A stretch of 64,000 nt of DNA. Source: Cytospora piceicola. Its lineage: Eukaryota > Ascomycota > Sordariomycetes > Diaporthales > Cytosporaceae. Positions 21,595 through 32,382 of this stretch are shown here, one piece after another. Numbering within the stretch: the stretch's first letter is position 1; each line of letters opens with the position of its first letter. The translations under genes were made by a program, and so were the position numbers. Under the pieces are notes generated by a model that searched no databases, was not told the origin of the DNA, and worked only from the letters and a program-made list of their open reading frames with translations. The stretch lies in NCBI GenBank assembly GCA_023375675.1, contig JALQBC010000002.1, forward strand, positions 744,001 through 808,000. Direction: 5' to 3'.

Positions 21595-22580
21595 GAAGCA
21601 TCGTTCGCCTTTACGAGCGGGAACTTCTCGATTTTACAGTTCATAATTCGCAGCCCCGTGAGCTACATGGCATCCTCGAAGTCCCTAGCATTTCCACACG
21701 GCCAAGACTGAACCGACAAACCGTTTCGAGGCTGTTTCTCGAGCGGTCAGCACTGTTATTGCTTCGAAGAGCGGGTGCATTCATGAAACGACCAAGACAG
21801 CCGTATCAATACGTACCTCACCCGGACTGGAGAGTAACAGCAGCTTTCCCAGTATTATCAACCCATTGAGCAAGTCCGCCATGCTTCGCACGATCAGCGA
21901 AATGGCCATAATCAACTTTTAGCCCCCTCAAGTGCTAGGTCCTGTAGCGTCGCCCGGGGTGCGGACCTCTCCTCTGTATCAACGTATTTATGGGCCAAGC
22001 TTACCAGAAAACTCCTCCTTGGTATTGCCTTGAGAGATGGAAATGACACAGTATCCCATGCGGTGTGCTTATCAATACCTGGATCTCAAGATGGCTTGGG
22101 CCGTCGAGTCCCTGTATGGCAACGGTCTCACCCGTGCCGCTGTTTATGTGGTTGCTGAAGACGGTCACGCCTGCGTCGACGTGCTCGAGGATCTTGGAGG
22201 CGGCTTTTGAATTAAAGATGGCCTTGTCATTAGTGGAAGGTGAGACTGGTTCTTTTCCCTGTCCGGTTTGGTCAAGTCCATGGATACTGATCACTTACAG
22301 CTGCCAGGCCGGCTATCAATGACCTGGTTGTCACATATTCGATACCATCCCCTTTTGCATGTATGTCAAAATTTCAAGAGAGAATACTGCTGTTATCTTA
22401 AAAAGACATACAGAACATTTGAACTCAAAACCAGGTTTCGCTAAGACTCACCGTTATGACCGCCATGCCAGCCACCACCGATACGGTCACCGACCTTTCT
22501 CGCAGCGACGATTTCGCCTGCCTTAGCGATGCCCCCGATGTATTCGTGGCCGGGGCCTATGTGGCGCAAGATATAAGGTA
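21595..22580 (-). pseudogene. Decayed zinc-dependent alcohol dehydrogenase
   Basis: Recognisable medium-chain (GroES-like) zinc alcohol dehydrogenase pieces lie in order on the minus strand: GPGHEYIGGIAKAGEIVAAR then KVGDRIGGGWHGGHNG (catalytic domain), DGIEYVTTRS, DAGVTVFSNHINSGTGETVA then IQGLDGPSHLEIQ (NAD-binding start), AHRMGYCVISISQGNTKEEF, then MADLLNGLIILGKLLLL, GNARDFEDAM and finally NCKIEKFPLVKANDA. They fall in different frames, with stops inside (for example TAG right after DFEDAM and TAA after KLGP). A short insertion after HLEIQ (about 22053-22060) shifts the frame. The Cys-rich zinc segment is degraded and the N-terminal part is not found. Some breaks coincide with intron-like sites, but no splicing repairs all of them. 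Confidence 0.8.
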
Positions 22581-23322
22581 AGTTGTGTGGTAGAAACTAT
22601 GTCGCTAGTCTGTTAATGGTGTGGAATTTCGGAGTTGGGCTGCTGGTGGCCCATAGGGGCAAACGTCTTGAATACCATTCAACCTTCTCTGACGGCGCTG
22701 ACTGGACTGTAGTGCTCACGAAATGCTATTTTGTCGATGATGTGCAAGCTTAAGTGTTACGACTTTCAGAAAAGGCTAATGAAGTATGTACTATCCCTGG
22801 GTGGTGGTCTGGTACCATTCCTGGTTGTAGGCACCAGTTGATGTATCCTATGTTGGCCATAATTCGTGGAATCTGACAAAGTTACCGATAATCCCCTGGT
22901 TGGTTCCGGAGTTGGGCTGGCTGGCGAACAATTCGCTCGCCGAACAGAATCGGTCCATCAGGGCGTAGCTGCTGCAGGGCTATTGCCAAGTATTCTTCCA
23001 CACGCTTGATGAAATAGATGAAATAGAACATTGATAATGGGTCATAGATATGTGTTGGATATATTCATATTCATGTCGGAAATATCCAAAGAACCGAGAA
23101 ACAAAACGGGAAAGAGTCAGACCATGAAGGGCCAAAGAGAGTGTAGTTCCAGAGCTCCTGCTGCTGTTCCGTACCTCAAGATATCACACCAGTCCCATGT
23201 ATAACCATCCCAATGCCCTATCCCAATGCATTACCCAAAACCCCGACACTGTCCAAGGTGCACAATTTCGTCCCCGACAAAAGAAACCCAAAAGAAGCCA
23301 TCCTGGTCAGGAAGCAGTATGG
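22581..23322. other. Region upstream of the dehydrogenase remnant
   Basis: The N-terminal part of the dehydrogenase would be expected here but could not be found. Two similar short segments beginning GGAGTTGGGCTG occur near 22630 and 22910. No gene supported. Confidence 0.4.
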
Positions 23323-25857
23323 TCAATGAAGGTCCTGCCTTGCCATCATCTTCGCGACCCTCCTCAGCACGCTTCTCACTTGACGCATGATCCACTTAGC
23401 ACCAGACATAGCTAGGCTCACAGACACGCCGAGTGAACCTAGAGATAGACTCCTTTTTGACGTACGGCCACTACCTAGTAGCTTGTAGGATCGCGCCGTC
23501 TTCGAGCGTCTCTTGATGAAGGCGACTTTCTTCAGATTCTTGGTGACAAGGTCGTAGGTACGGGCGCGCCCGGCCATGATGACCTTCGCGTACCGTGTGA
23601 CGGCAGCGAGCCTGCCCTGGAAGGACATGTACGGCCTCAGGACGTACCATGCGATGTCGAAGGGGAGGGCGGGGCTGATGTGGACAAGGGTGTCGCGGAT
23701 AGCCTTTGGCTAGTGGATCGTTAGCACCAGGCTGTGCACTCGTGTCTTGGAGGAGCTACTCACCAGTAGTTCATCGGAATCAGTCTCGGTGGACTTGCTC
23801 GCTACCACATCATCACCCTCGATACAAGCCTCGCGGACTTCCTTCTCGCTGATATTCTCCCACTCTTCGTCGGCCTTCTCTTCTCGCTGCTCGTCCTTGT
23901 GTGACGGCCCATCCTCATGTGAAGAAGCCACAGTATCATCCTCGTGGGAAGCTACAGTCTCATCTTCGTGAGAAACCAGGGTCTCGTCCTCGTCGGTGAC
24001 GGATTCCAATTCATTCGGTGTATTGGGACATGAAATGACCTCTTCAGAAGCCACACTCCAAGCGTCACTATATCGCCGGTGTAGGAAGAGTCTAGCCTTG
24101 AAAGGCGCTTCGGGTGTCGCAGGTCGATCTTGGCTGGTACTATTTCACCACGTTAGTTACCTTGGTGCATGTGGATGGAGACCATACCAGACGGCTTACA
24201 ATCCCTCCGAGACGTCTCCCCAAGCATTCCTGCCGAACGTGCTCAACGCAGCGGCCATCCGCATGTTGAGCTTCGCAGATACTACGACCTTTTCGAGTTC
24301 CTCCACCCTCCGTCCGGACGTGGTGATTGCGAAGACATTGTGGAAGTCGAGCCGCCGTCGCAAATGCTTGTTGAAGTAGTCTTTGGCGAGAACAGGGTAC
24401 TCCTGATCTCTGAAGTGAACAAACTCGAGCACAATGGTCCTATCATCCTCGGCCGGTGCCTTCGGTGGCTGTTTACCAGTCTTCGGCTTCCTCCTGACTC
24501 GAATCTAAAAACAATTATCAGCAGGCAAGCGCGATGAATATGGTTGGGTGGGAAAGACATACCGATACCGGGGCAGCGAGACTTGGCTTTGGCCTGAGTG
24601 GAGGTGAAGTCGTCACGGACCATCGACTAGCCGCTTCCCCTGAGAGACTGCTCTGGACGAACTCGGCCATCTTGCGATTACCCACGGCGGACTCGCTGAC
24701 GGGATGATTGTTTATCTGCCATGCCTGGAAGCAGAATGTGATCTGGTGGATGTCTACAGCCGACTGTAGAGGAGTGCCTGCGCGTCTTGCAGGCTGGGCG
24801 CACCCGGCCTCTATGCTGATCCGCTCTACCATGGTGGGCTTGCGTGCTGATGGGCTCGAAGGCGGTGATGGCGGTGATGGCGGTGGGGGCCGGCCAAGTT
24901 TCGCGACGAATGTTTCAAGCGTTTGGAGAGACCAATGAGTATAAACACAGCTGAGTGACTGACTGACCGCGGTGACGGATAGACGACAGGTTCAAGGTCC
25001 TGCTGGTGGGTATTTGAGGCTTATCCCTTCCCCCACGCGTGCCACCCCGTGCATGCGAAGTAACCACAGCATCATCAGGTGGATATGGATGTCGATGGTT
25101 CCACGTTGCGGGCCCATCTGAGGCTGGAGCATGCAGGTGGTTTGCCAGGTTGGACACCGCATGTTCCAAGATGTATAATTCTCTGTCTTGTTTCGGGGGC
25201 GAGCTTTGAGAGGCCGTTGTGTAACTTGTGCTGGCTTGTGCTGGGCGAATGACTTCCTCCACGCGCAATCCAGCGCTGACGCCCTCCACCACGTCAGAAA
25301 GTACGGTTGCATTTGCAAGGACAAGTGGTCGATCTAAAGCTGAGGCCAGAAGGCGTGGTGTTGTCTGTATGGTCGGTGTGGCACAGATGGGCTGCCCAGC
25401 TTATGGTACCTGCATGAGACCCACTTCCTTCCTCTCCGCCGACTGTCCGGGCTCCTGTGTCTCCTGTGCCTCCAGTGCTGTCTCCCCAAGACCATTTGCA
25501 GTATACATAATTCATCTCATCCTGCAAGGAATGAAGCCTGGAAAACCTGTATTTCTTCCCGTGTTGCAATTCCAACTGGCAGGGTGTATGTGTTTTGCCT
25601 ACTTGCCCAACCGGAAGACACGGATATGCCGCAGATATATGCACGGCCCTCAGAGTTGTTCCCGGCCCAGTGCACTGGTCCCAGTGGTTCCATATCCCAA
25701 CAGCCGCCAACGCCGCAGCAGAAATGAACCGTGGTCCCACTGACTTCCAAGGTTGCTTGCTATACATGGCGTATTGTGGGAAGCTTTGGCTCACATGCCA
25801 CAAAATCGCCGGAGCAATTGAGGAACCGACGCTAGCACATGCTGCCAGCAGCCCCAT
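23323..25857 (-). CDS. Multi-exon hypothetical protein with acidic HED repeats
   Basis: Function unknown. The 3' part is well defined as exons 24563-~24958, 24200-24504, 23764-24139 and 23323-23709, joined by introns of 58, 60 and 54 nt with GTATGT/GTAAGC/GTGAGT donors and TAG acceptors; all phases agree. The 5' part is probable: ATG 25857, exon to 25410, 76-nt intron 25334-25409, exon from 25333. The intron between about 24960 and 25100 is unresolved because the frames differ. Features seen: a proline-rich stretch (RPPPPSPPSPPSSPS), a basic patch (RVRRKPKTGKQPPK), a degenerate acidic repeat (ETLVSHEDETVASHEDDTVA) and a strongly basic C-terminal third (KNLKKVAFIKRRSKTARSYK). An alternative start with strong context, CCACCATGG at 24832, could give a shorter protein. 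Confidence 0.5.
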
Positions 25858-26616
25858 GCTGCCGTCTCCGATACATTGTCATGGAGTAGAAAGAGGCCAG
25901 TCTGAATTTAGGAGGAATCATGATGGCCAGTCGTGGTAGTCAATGATTTAGTTACCTGGAAACATGATTAACTGACAGCGGACACACGTTCCAAAGAGGG
26001 CCGCTGCACGGCTCAGAAAGAGATTACTCGGGAGGATAATTTTGTTCTGATTCGTAGCATCAGTACTTAAACTCCAGTTCGAAGGAAGCCAGGTATATAC
26101 AGTGATATTCGCAAACAGGACACTCCAAAATCTCCTGGCAAGTGAGCATCTGCTATACGGAAAATGCACAGACGTGCAAAAAGGAAAATGGTATCAACGA
26201 CTATATCTCATTTGCAGTTGAGAAAGAAAGGGAAACACGTTACATATACGTGTAGATCATCGTGCTTCAGAAGTGTACCGCTCCCAAATCCTTGACTTTG
26301 ACTATACCCAACCAACCGCCCTGGAGCCAATGGCCACTCAAGGATGCTGGAAATATAGCTGCGCCAAAAGATGATCCGGTCCATTTTCCAGTCGTTCCTG
26401 GGCAGCCCTGTAAGGCAATGGACTCTGGCGGCAGGCAAGCCCGTGCTGCTTACTTGTTTCCCTCCTTTCCGAGACCCAACACCATTGCAATCGCTGATGT
26501 CCCTCCTGTTTCCCTGGCACAAGCCTGCCTGCCTCCTGGACAAAGGCCGCTTTGTAGTTTCTCGCATAACGCACAGTTCCTGTGCGCATGGATACTGTAT
26601 CCGAACGTCCTTCCTC
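25858..26616. other. Intergenic region between hypothetical gene and thioredoxin
   Basis: 759 bp with only short, uncharacteristic ORFs. Nothing recognised. Confidence 0.4.
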
Positions 26617-27000
26617 TTACTCGCCAACCTTCACCCCGGCGGCCTGTTTCTCCCTCGCGAGCTTGCCCAGCTTCTCCGCAGCGGCCTTCAAGCTCGGCAC
26701 GTCGGCGCCCCGTATTGCCGACTGGCCATTGACTGCCACCTGTTTCCCGTTCTTGAAGAACATGAATGTCGGCATGGCCGAGACGCCGTACTGCCTGGAG
26801 ACTTGCTGGTTGTTGTCGACATTGACTTTCGCGAAGGCGAGGTAGCCGGGCACCGTGGACGCCTTCGCAAACTGCTCGTACATGGGCGCGATCGCCTTGC
26901 AGGGCCCGCACCAGTCGGCGTAGAAGTCTGTCACGACGTACATGGTCTTGTCGAGTAGTGACTGAAACTCGGTGGCCGTCTGGATGTGGTGGATCGCCAT
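26617..27000 (-). CDS. Thioredoxin
   Basis: Small disulfide reductase, 127 residues from ATG 27000 (MAIHHIQTATEF). The active site is WCGPC inside VTDFYADWCGPCKAIAPMYE (residues about 22-41), followed by the buried FAKVNVDNN strand and the cis-proline loop VSAMPTFMFFKNGKQV. Nothing suggests a targeting sequence, so a cytosolic thioredoxin is expected. The stop overlaps a GAGTAAGA donor-like sequence, but I found no downstream exon; the ORF is already full length. The upstream in-frame extension to 27084 lacks family similarity. Confidence 0.93.
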   Translation of the reverse strand: MAIHHIQTATEFQSLLDKTMYVVTDFYADWCGPCKAIAPMYEQFAKASTVPGYLAFAKVNVDNNQQVSRQYGVSAMPTFMFFKNGKQVAVNGQSAIRGADVPSLKAAAEKLGKLAREKQAAGVKVGE

Positions 27001-30000
27001 TGTTGCGGTTCGGGTTTTCGGGCTCGGCGCCGGAGACTGCCTGGGGAACTTCTGGGTACTGTAACAGCTGCTGGGGATGCCCAATGATTTGGACTTGACT
27101 GTCGAATGCGGTAGGTTGTGATGGATGTATGTATTGTGTATTTGTTGCTAAATGGCTTGTCTGTCAGGATTGTCGTCGGCGGGGTTCACATCATGGATGA
27201 ATTGTCGTGATCTTTACCCCCGAGGTCGGTGGGTGCTCTTATCTTATCGTGTGCAGTATAACTCAGCATTGATTACTAAACCCTGCTTCTTCAGTTTAAG
27301 CACTTGGACCCTGCCGCGTACTCCCGCCCTCAAATCTTAATATCTGGCGTTGATGACCACCTGGGCATTTGATGAGTACTTAAGTAGGTAGTGAGTGGTG
27401 ACATTGATCCTATGAAGAGCTAGATACCTACTTGATTAGGTATACTACAAAGACGTCAGAATCTGAGCTGCGTATTTTTGTTAGATGTCCTAACATATGT
27501 ACTTGACATGTGTAGTCGAACCCTATCCCCCCTTACAGTTCGCTGGTGGGATGGTTTGGGCTTACCGCATAATCCTCTTAAGATTTGATGCGAAGGTCAA
27601 TGAATCCGAGAGCCTCCTTCCGTCGATTCAGTCAGATCAACTTAGCTCGCCGCATACATCGCTCCTGCTCCGAATGACATGTGTGATAACCCTGATAAAG
27701 AGAGATGATGAAATGCACAGACATCACATTCATCGAATAACCGGTTCGATAATTGCATGAGACATACCTAGGTACTCTAAAAGACAGTCGCCTCGGATAC
27801 GGAGTGGCCTTTTCCTAAGTTGAACCAGCATGACGAGGAAATTAATCATCAGTAGAGTCGTAGTTTACTGTGTTTCCGGTCATTCACGAGCATGCTGAGT
27901 TGGAAACGTTGAAGGCACTTGAGCCCACGGGTAGTCACGAGCATCGTCCCGAAAGTGGACCTGCCCGGTGGGCAAGATGGGCAACAAGGAATAGCATAAA
28001 GATCCAACATAGAGCTTGATTCCAAAAGGTGCTCGAGAGCTTCTAGGTTTCGATCTGGCGGTTAGGGGAAAAAGAAAGGCTACCAGTAATTCAGCCCACT
28101 CAGGTACTGTCAAGGCGTACCACATGCATGTAGAGTGTGCGATGAAGAAGGCGCTATGTCGCGACCAAAGACGAACGTCATTAGGAAGACACGAACTGTT
28201 CTGATGACACAAGAACCCGGAATGTCTAACCGCAGGAAGAAGGCCGTTCATGCAGCTCCATAAGTGAAAGTACCACATATTTCGACCGCATTGGGCAACA
28301 GAGTGCCGGTGGCTCCTTGATGGCATGGAAGGTGAGGACTATTGATTGTGCTGCACCGTCAGCAGGGATAATGCATCACTCTGGGTATGATTTCCTCCTT
28401 GATTGCTTTGTGCCCAAAATCTCTCAGTAACAGATTTCCCTAACATTCCTTCCACACTTACCTGTGAGCCGCTCCCTCCTCCTAAAAATCTATACCCAGT
28501 TCATGGCATATGTCCCGAGGTCGCCTGGTCACTGCTGTGTACCTATGTATCCCTTTAGGGTCGGTCCAGTGCAAACCTATAGCTCTGGCTTAAACCTCCC
28601 TTGCACTGCGGTGACCAAGACACAGTTATACTGAAGATTTGTTGTCCACAATTGAGCTCATATTTACAGTATAATTGAACACTACAAAACGGAGAACTGG
28701 AGATCTCATCATGTATAGACCGCTATGCAGATGCTAAGATTAAACCCATGGCTACAAGGATGGAGTGCAAAAAGGCAAGTGAAGTACGACGTGCAGAGAC
28801 AAGTCATACGGTGGAGCTAATCAGACGGGGAGAGCCGAAGACTTACTGAGAGACTTTGGAAGAAAGTCCCATAAGATGAAAGCGCGAATTACCCCTATAA
28901 TTACGTATAGACTTTTACCTAGGTAAGTGTCCAGGTGTAGCTGACCTCTTCCGCACGGTTTTTGTTGCCCAGCAGCCTTGAATAACACACAACAATGGAT
29001 GAAGTCCAGGACATGCCTCGTGCTGCCTTCCGCACATGTGAGGATACATCATCGTCGTCGAACCCAGGGTATACAGTTCTTCTTTCTGGAGATGTATGTG
29101 ATGCCGGGTCCAGGACCACCATGTATGATATGAACCTTCCATATTCCTGCCAGACTGAACAGGTAGGGAAAGAAAAACGCCGCCTCGTGTTTAATTTTCT
29201 TCCCCGTGGATAATATAAGATCGTCCGAGACCTTTCTTCATTCCCATCCATTTCTTCCACTGCATGCATCAGCTCCAACACCAGCCATGGTTGTCACAGT
29301 CCACAATTGCATCGAACACCCTCAATTCCAGCCCAGCCACTCCCCTTGGCCATTCTCATCCGTTGCTATCCCTTTCAATATACTTTTTGCATCCCTCACT
29401 CTCTCGTACTCTCCAGATTCCCTCTCACCAGGCTCTTGACCCCCCACAGTCTCAACAGCCACAACAGCACTACCACTCAAGATCAGGAGCAGCTGACTTA
29501 CTTGTTCTACTTCCGTGCCAAGTGGCGTTCTGTTCTCTTTCTGGTCGGTTGTTAGTACTGACGTATTGACTTCAACAGCTCCAGCACCGGACTTGAGCAC
29601 GGACTTGAGCTCCAAAGCACTTTAGTCCTCCTCGATTTTGGGACTCATCATCACTCTGTCAACTTGCTTGCCTCATCCACCCCCCCCCCCTCCCTTGTCG
29701 GACAACTCTATACAGATATGTACTCTTCAGAGCCCGAGGTCCTGGTCAACACTCGGCTTTGACGAAATTGCCACCGACGGCTGGACCATCACAACAATGT
29801 GGCGGAAGCCTGGGTCCCGTTGCCAGGTGAGGTTTCGCAATCCAACAATTGTTTCTGTTGGGCTCGAGGATGAACAGAAGGCTTCGGAGTGTCAAGGCCT
29901 CGAAGAAGCCGGCGTGGAACAAAGTAATCCGGATGACCTGACTCAATCAGGTAAGCTCAAGCTGCTCAGCGCCGGTTGCCAGTCCGATTGGCCTGCTGTA

Positions 30001-31065
30001 ATAAGATCAGCCTCTCCCGTTCCCAGGATAATCCAAATACTAAATGGACCTCAGGACTACCAGACACCGACATTGTCACTTCAAGGATCGAATATGTCGT
30101 CCAACAGCGAGTCTCTGTAGCTCAGCCTACTCGAGTGAAGCATACTAGCTACCAGTCATCACCAGTACCACCTCGAGGGACAGGACACAGGCAACTGGAT
30201 GATAGGAGAATGGGGTATGGTGGAGAGTGTCATGGATGTTCTCGTTTTCGGGTCGAAGGACAGAGGGTGAGAATGTGGATGGGAAGACAATGGGGTCTGG
30301 GGGTGAGGCGAGGAACCTGATGGATATTCTCGGGTCGAAGGCCGAAAAGAATGAGAGGCAGGGGAATATTGATCGATTGCTGAAGCTTGAATAAAGGAGT
30401 TGCTATAAGACATGGGGTATTCTGATATTTGGACATGCAATGCAATGGCAATGTTCCAGTCCATATTATGTGGTGGACCACGTTGCCGAACTGCGGACCC
30501 GTGAAGGTCCTGGCGAGCTGTCAACCGGTTCCCTCAAGTGCTGCCTATATTGTTTTAACACACATCAGCTATTGGTAGTCATCACCGGCGTGTGGTTTAT
30601 TGCGACTTCTTCTGACCTTCTGCGAGAGAGTGTTGATTCAGTCTATAAAAGACCAATAACTGCCGAGGACATCGAGCGACTTATATATGACCTCGGGAGG
30701 ACCGGCTGCTCGCGTGCAGCCTGATTACGGGCGAGGGCCTTGGAGTCCGGTGCGTAATAATGTGGCATGTGACGACTTACTCATTGCACCTGTGCTGTAC
30801 TGACCATTTTCACCCGGCAACTGGACATCAACAAGATTTCCTCTTGGCCCCCTTCTTGGCCCCCCTTCATCTCAGCGCGCTCTCTTCGACAAATCAGTCA
30901 CACTGTCCTGTCATCTACCCCCGTCTCCCTTCCGATTCCTATCCGCTAACCTCCTGCTCAGCCACTCTCCTTGTGATGCATCTCTACTTCTTTCTCAACA
31001 TTTTCGATCTTCTCGATCATTCGCCCAGGTTCTGCCGTATACCAAGCCGCAAATCGAGCTGCGCT

Positions 31066-31069
<4 letters not shown>

Positions 31070-31113
<44 letters not shown>
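31070..31113. repeat. AC dinucleotide microsatellite
   Basis: About 22 uninterrupted AC units on the plus strand. They explain the poly-His/Thr and poly-Cys/Val ORFs reported across it. Confidence 0.95.
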
Positions 31114-31115
<2 letters not shown>

Positions 31116-31427
31116 TTGACACCATGGCGCTATATTCTCTAGTACCGCCAGCTACCAAGCCGTCCCTCCCCTTCCACGTCGGCTTCCTTCTTTCTATTTC
31201 CAGCCCACGTAGAGCTTGGAGCTTCGTGTGCTCTGCAACGCCACATTTTGTTCATTTTTAGCCGTAGACCATCCTGCCTTATGTGTGCGATTGCATCTGA
31301 GGGACAGCAGAAGCCACTCTCTTCAAGTCGCCCTCCCATCATCCCTCAATCATGCTGACCAAGGTCGAAACACCCACTCGACCGTTTTTACATAGTACAT
31401 CCGGGAGATCTGCAGATCGATCTCGGG

Positions 31428-31451
31428 AGATCGGCGAGATCTCGCCGATCT
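31428..31451. repeat. Perfect 24-bp palindrome, GATC-rich
   Basis: AGATCGGCGAGA joined to TCTCGCCGATCT is its own reverse complement over all 24 bases. It sits in a 54-bp stretch (31403-31456) with seven GATC words. It could form a cruciform or bind a symmetric dimer; no neighbouring gene suggests which. Confidence 0.9.
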
Positions 31452-32382
31452 GATCTCACTCCTCAACCCGACCCCCACCACCCCGCAATTCCACAGAGCT
31501 GCAGCAGGGGCTGGCCCCTAGTTTACAGGCTGTATTTGCAGCTACAAGCCCTGCAGCCCCTACAAGCCCCTACAAAGCTCCCGCCCCCACCCGCACAACC
31601 CCTACAGATCTACATGTTTGCAGTACTGGTAGCTTTCCACCTCGACCATCACCAAAGGCACCAAATATCAAACTATCTGCCTCATTCATCCCATCCTCGA
31701 TCTCACACGCAAGCTTCTTCCAATGCGTCTTCTCGCTGCCAATGCCAACCAAATCGATCGTCTACCCATCTCAACCATCACCCAAGACAACTTTAGAGCC
31801 TCGAAAGATTCTTGATATCATGAGCTTTGGTTCCCCCTTGCACCTTTGTATGTATGATATACTAACCTGACTTGAAATACAAGACTCTTCTCCTCCCCGT
31901 CCCCCTCTCTATATTGACCTTCCACCGTACATCGAAAGCCGCACGCCGAGCTGCGTCACACACACACACAAAGAGGGGGATCATAGTGGGATAGCTCTTG
32001 CCCTCGCTAGTAATGCGGTGGGCTGAGGGAGCTTCGGCCTTCCTACGTAACGCCACGGTCATCTTTGGAGATGTCGGTAGGCTTGAGTTCCGACATCACA
32101 TAACTACACGATCTCTGCAGTCCTACCTTGCTTGCTGGCTTGCTTGCTTGCGGGTGCTCGGCACGCTACCTGCGAGCCCAGATTGCCCGCGCTCTCCACA
32201 TCTGTTCAGGCCTCCTGAGGAAGAGTCGAGGGCAGGATGGCAAAGCCAGTGGACGGTGGTCTATTAGGAACTTGTCACCGGGTTCGTTCGAGGCTTTTGG
32301 GCGGAAAGATGAAGTTGAAGGGGTTGGAAGGAGGCAGACAGAAAGGGGAGGTAAGCTGCCAATGGAAAGTAGTTGTTTCGAA

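Larger units (their letters stand above)
27001..32382. other. Gene-poor region, 5.4 kb
   Basis: No gene can be supported. It contains ACCTAGGT copies (27766-27773, 28917-28924), an AC microsatellite (31070-31113), a second short CA run near 31957-31969 and the GATC-rich palindrome at 31428-31451. Protein-like but unassigned ORF pieces occur on the plus strand at 29750-30120 (GFDEIATDGWTITTMWRKPG...) and 30540-30720 (...ITAEDIERLIYDLGRTG). Without start, splice or family evidence they are not called. Confidence 0.45.

Noticed and set aside
27880..28326. 148-codon minus-strand ORF
   Set aside because: Isolated, without coding-like composition or family similarity.
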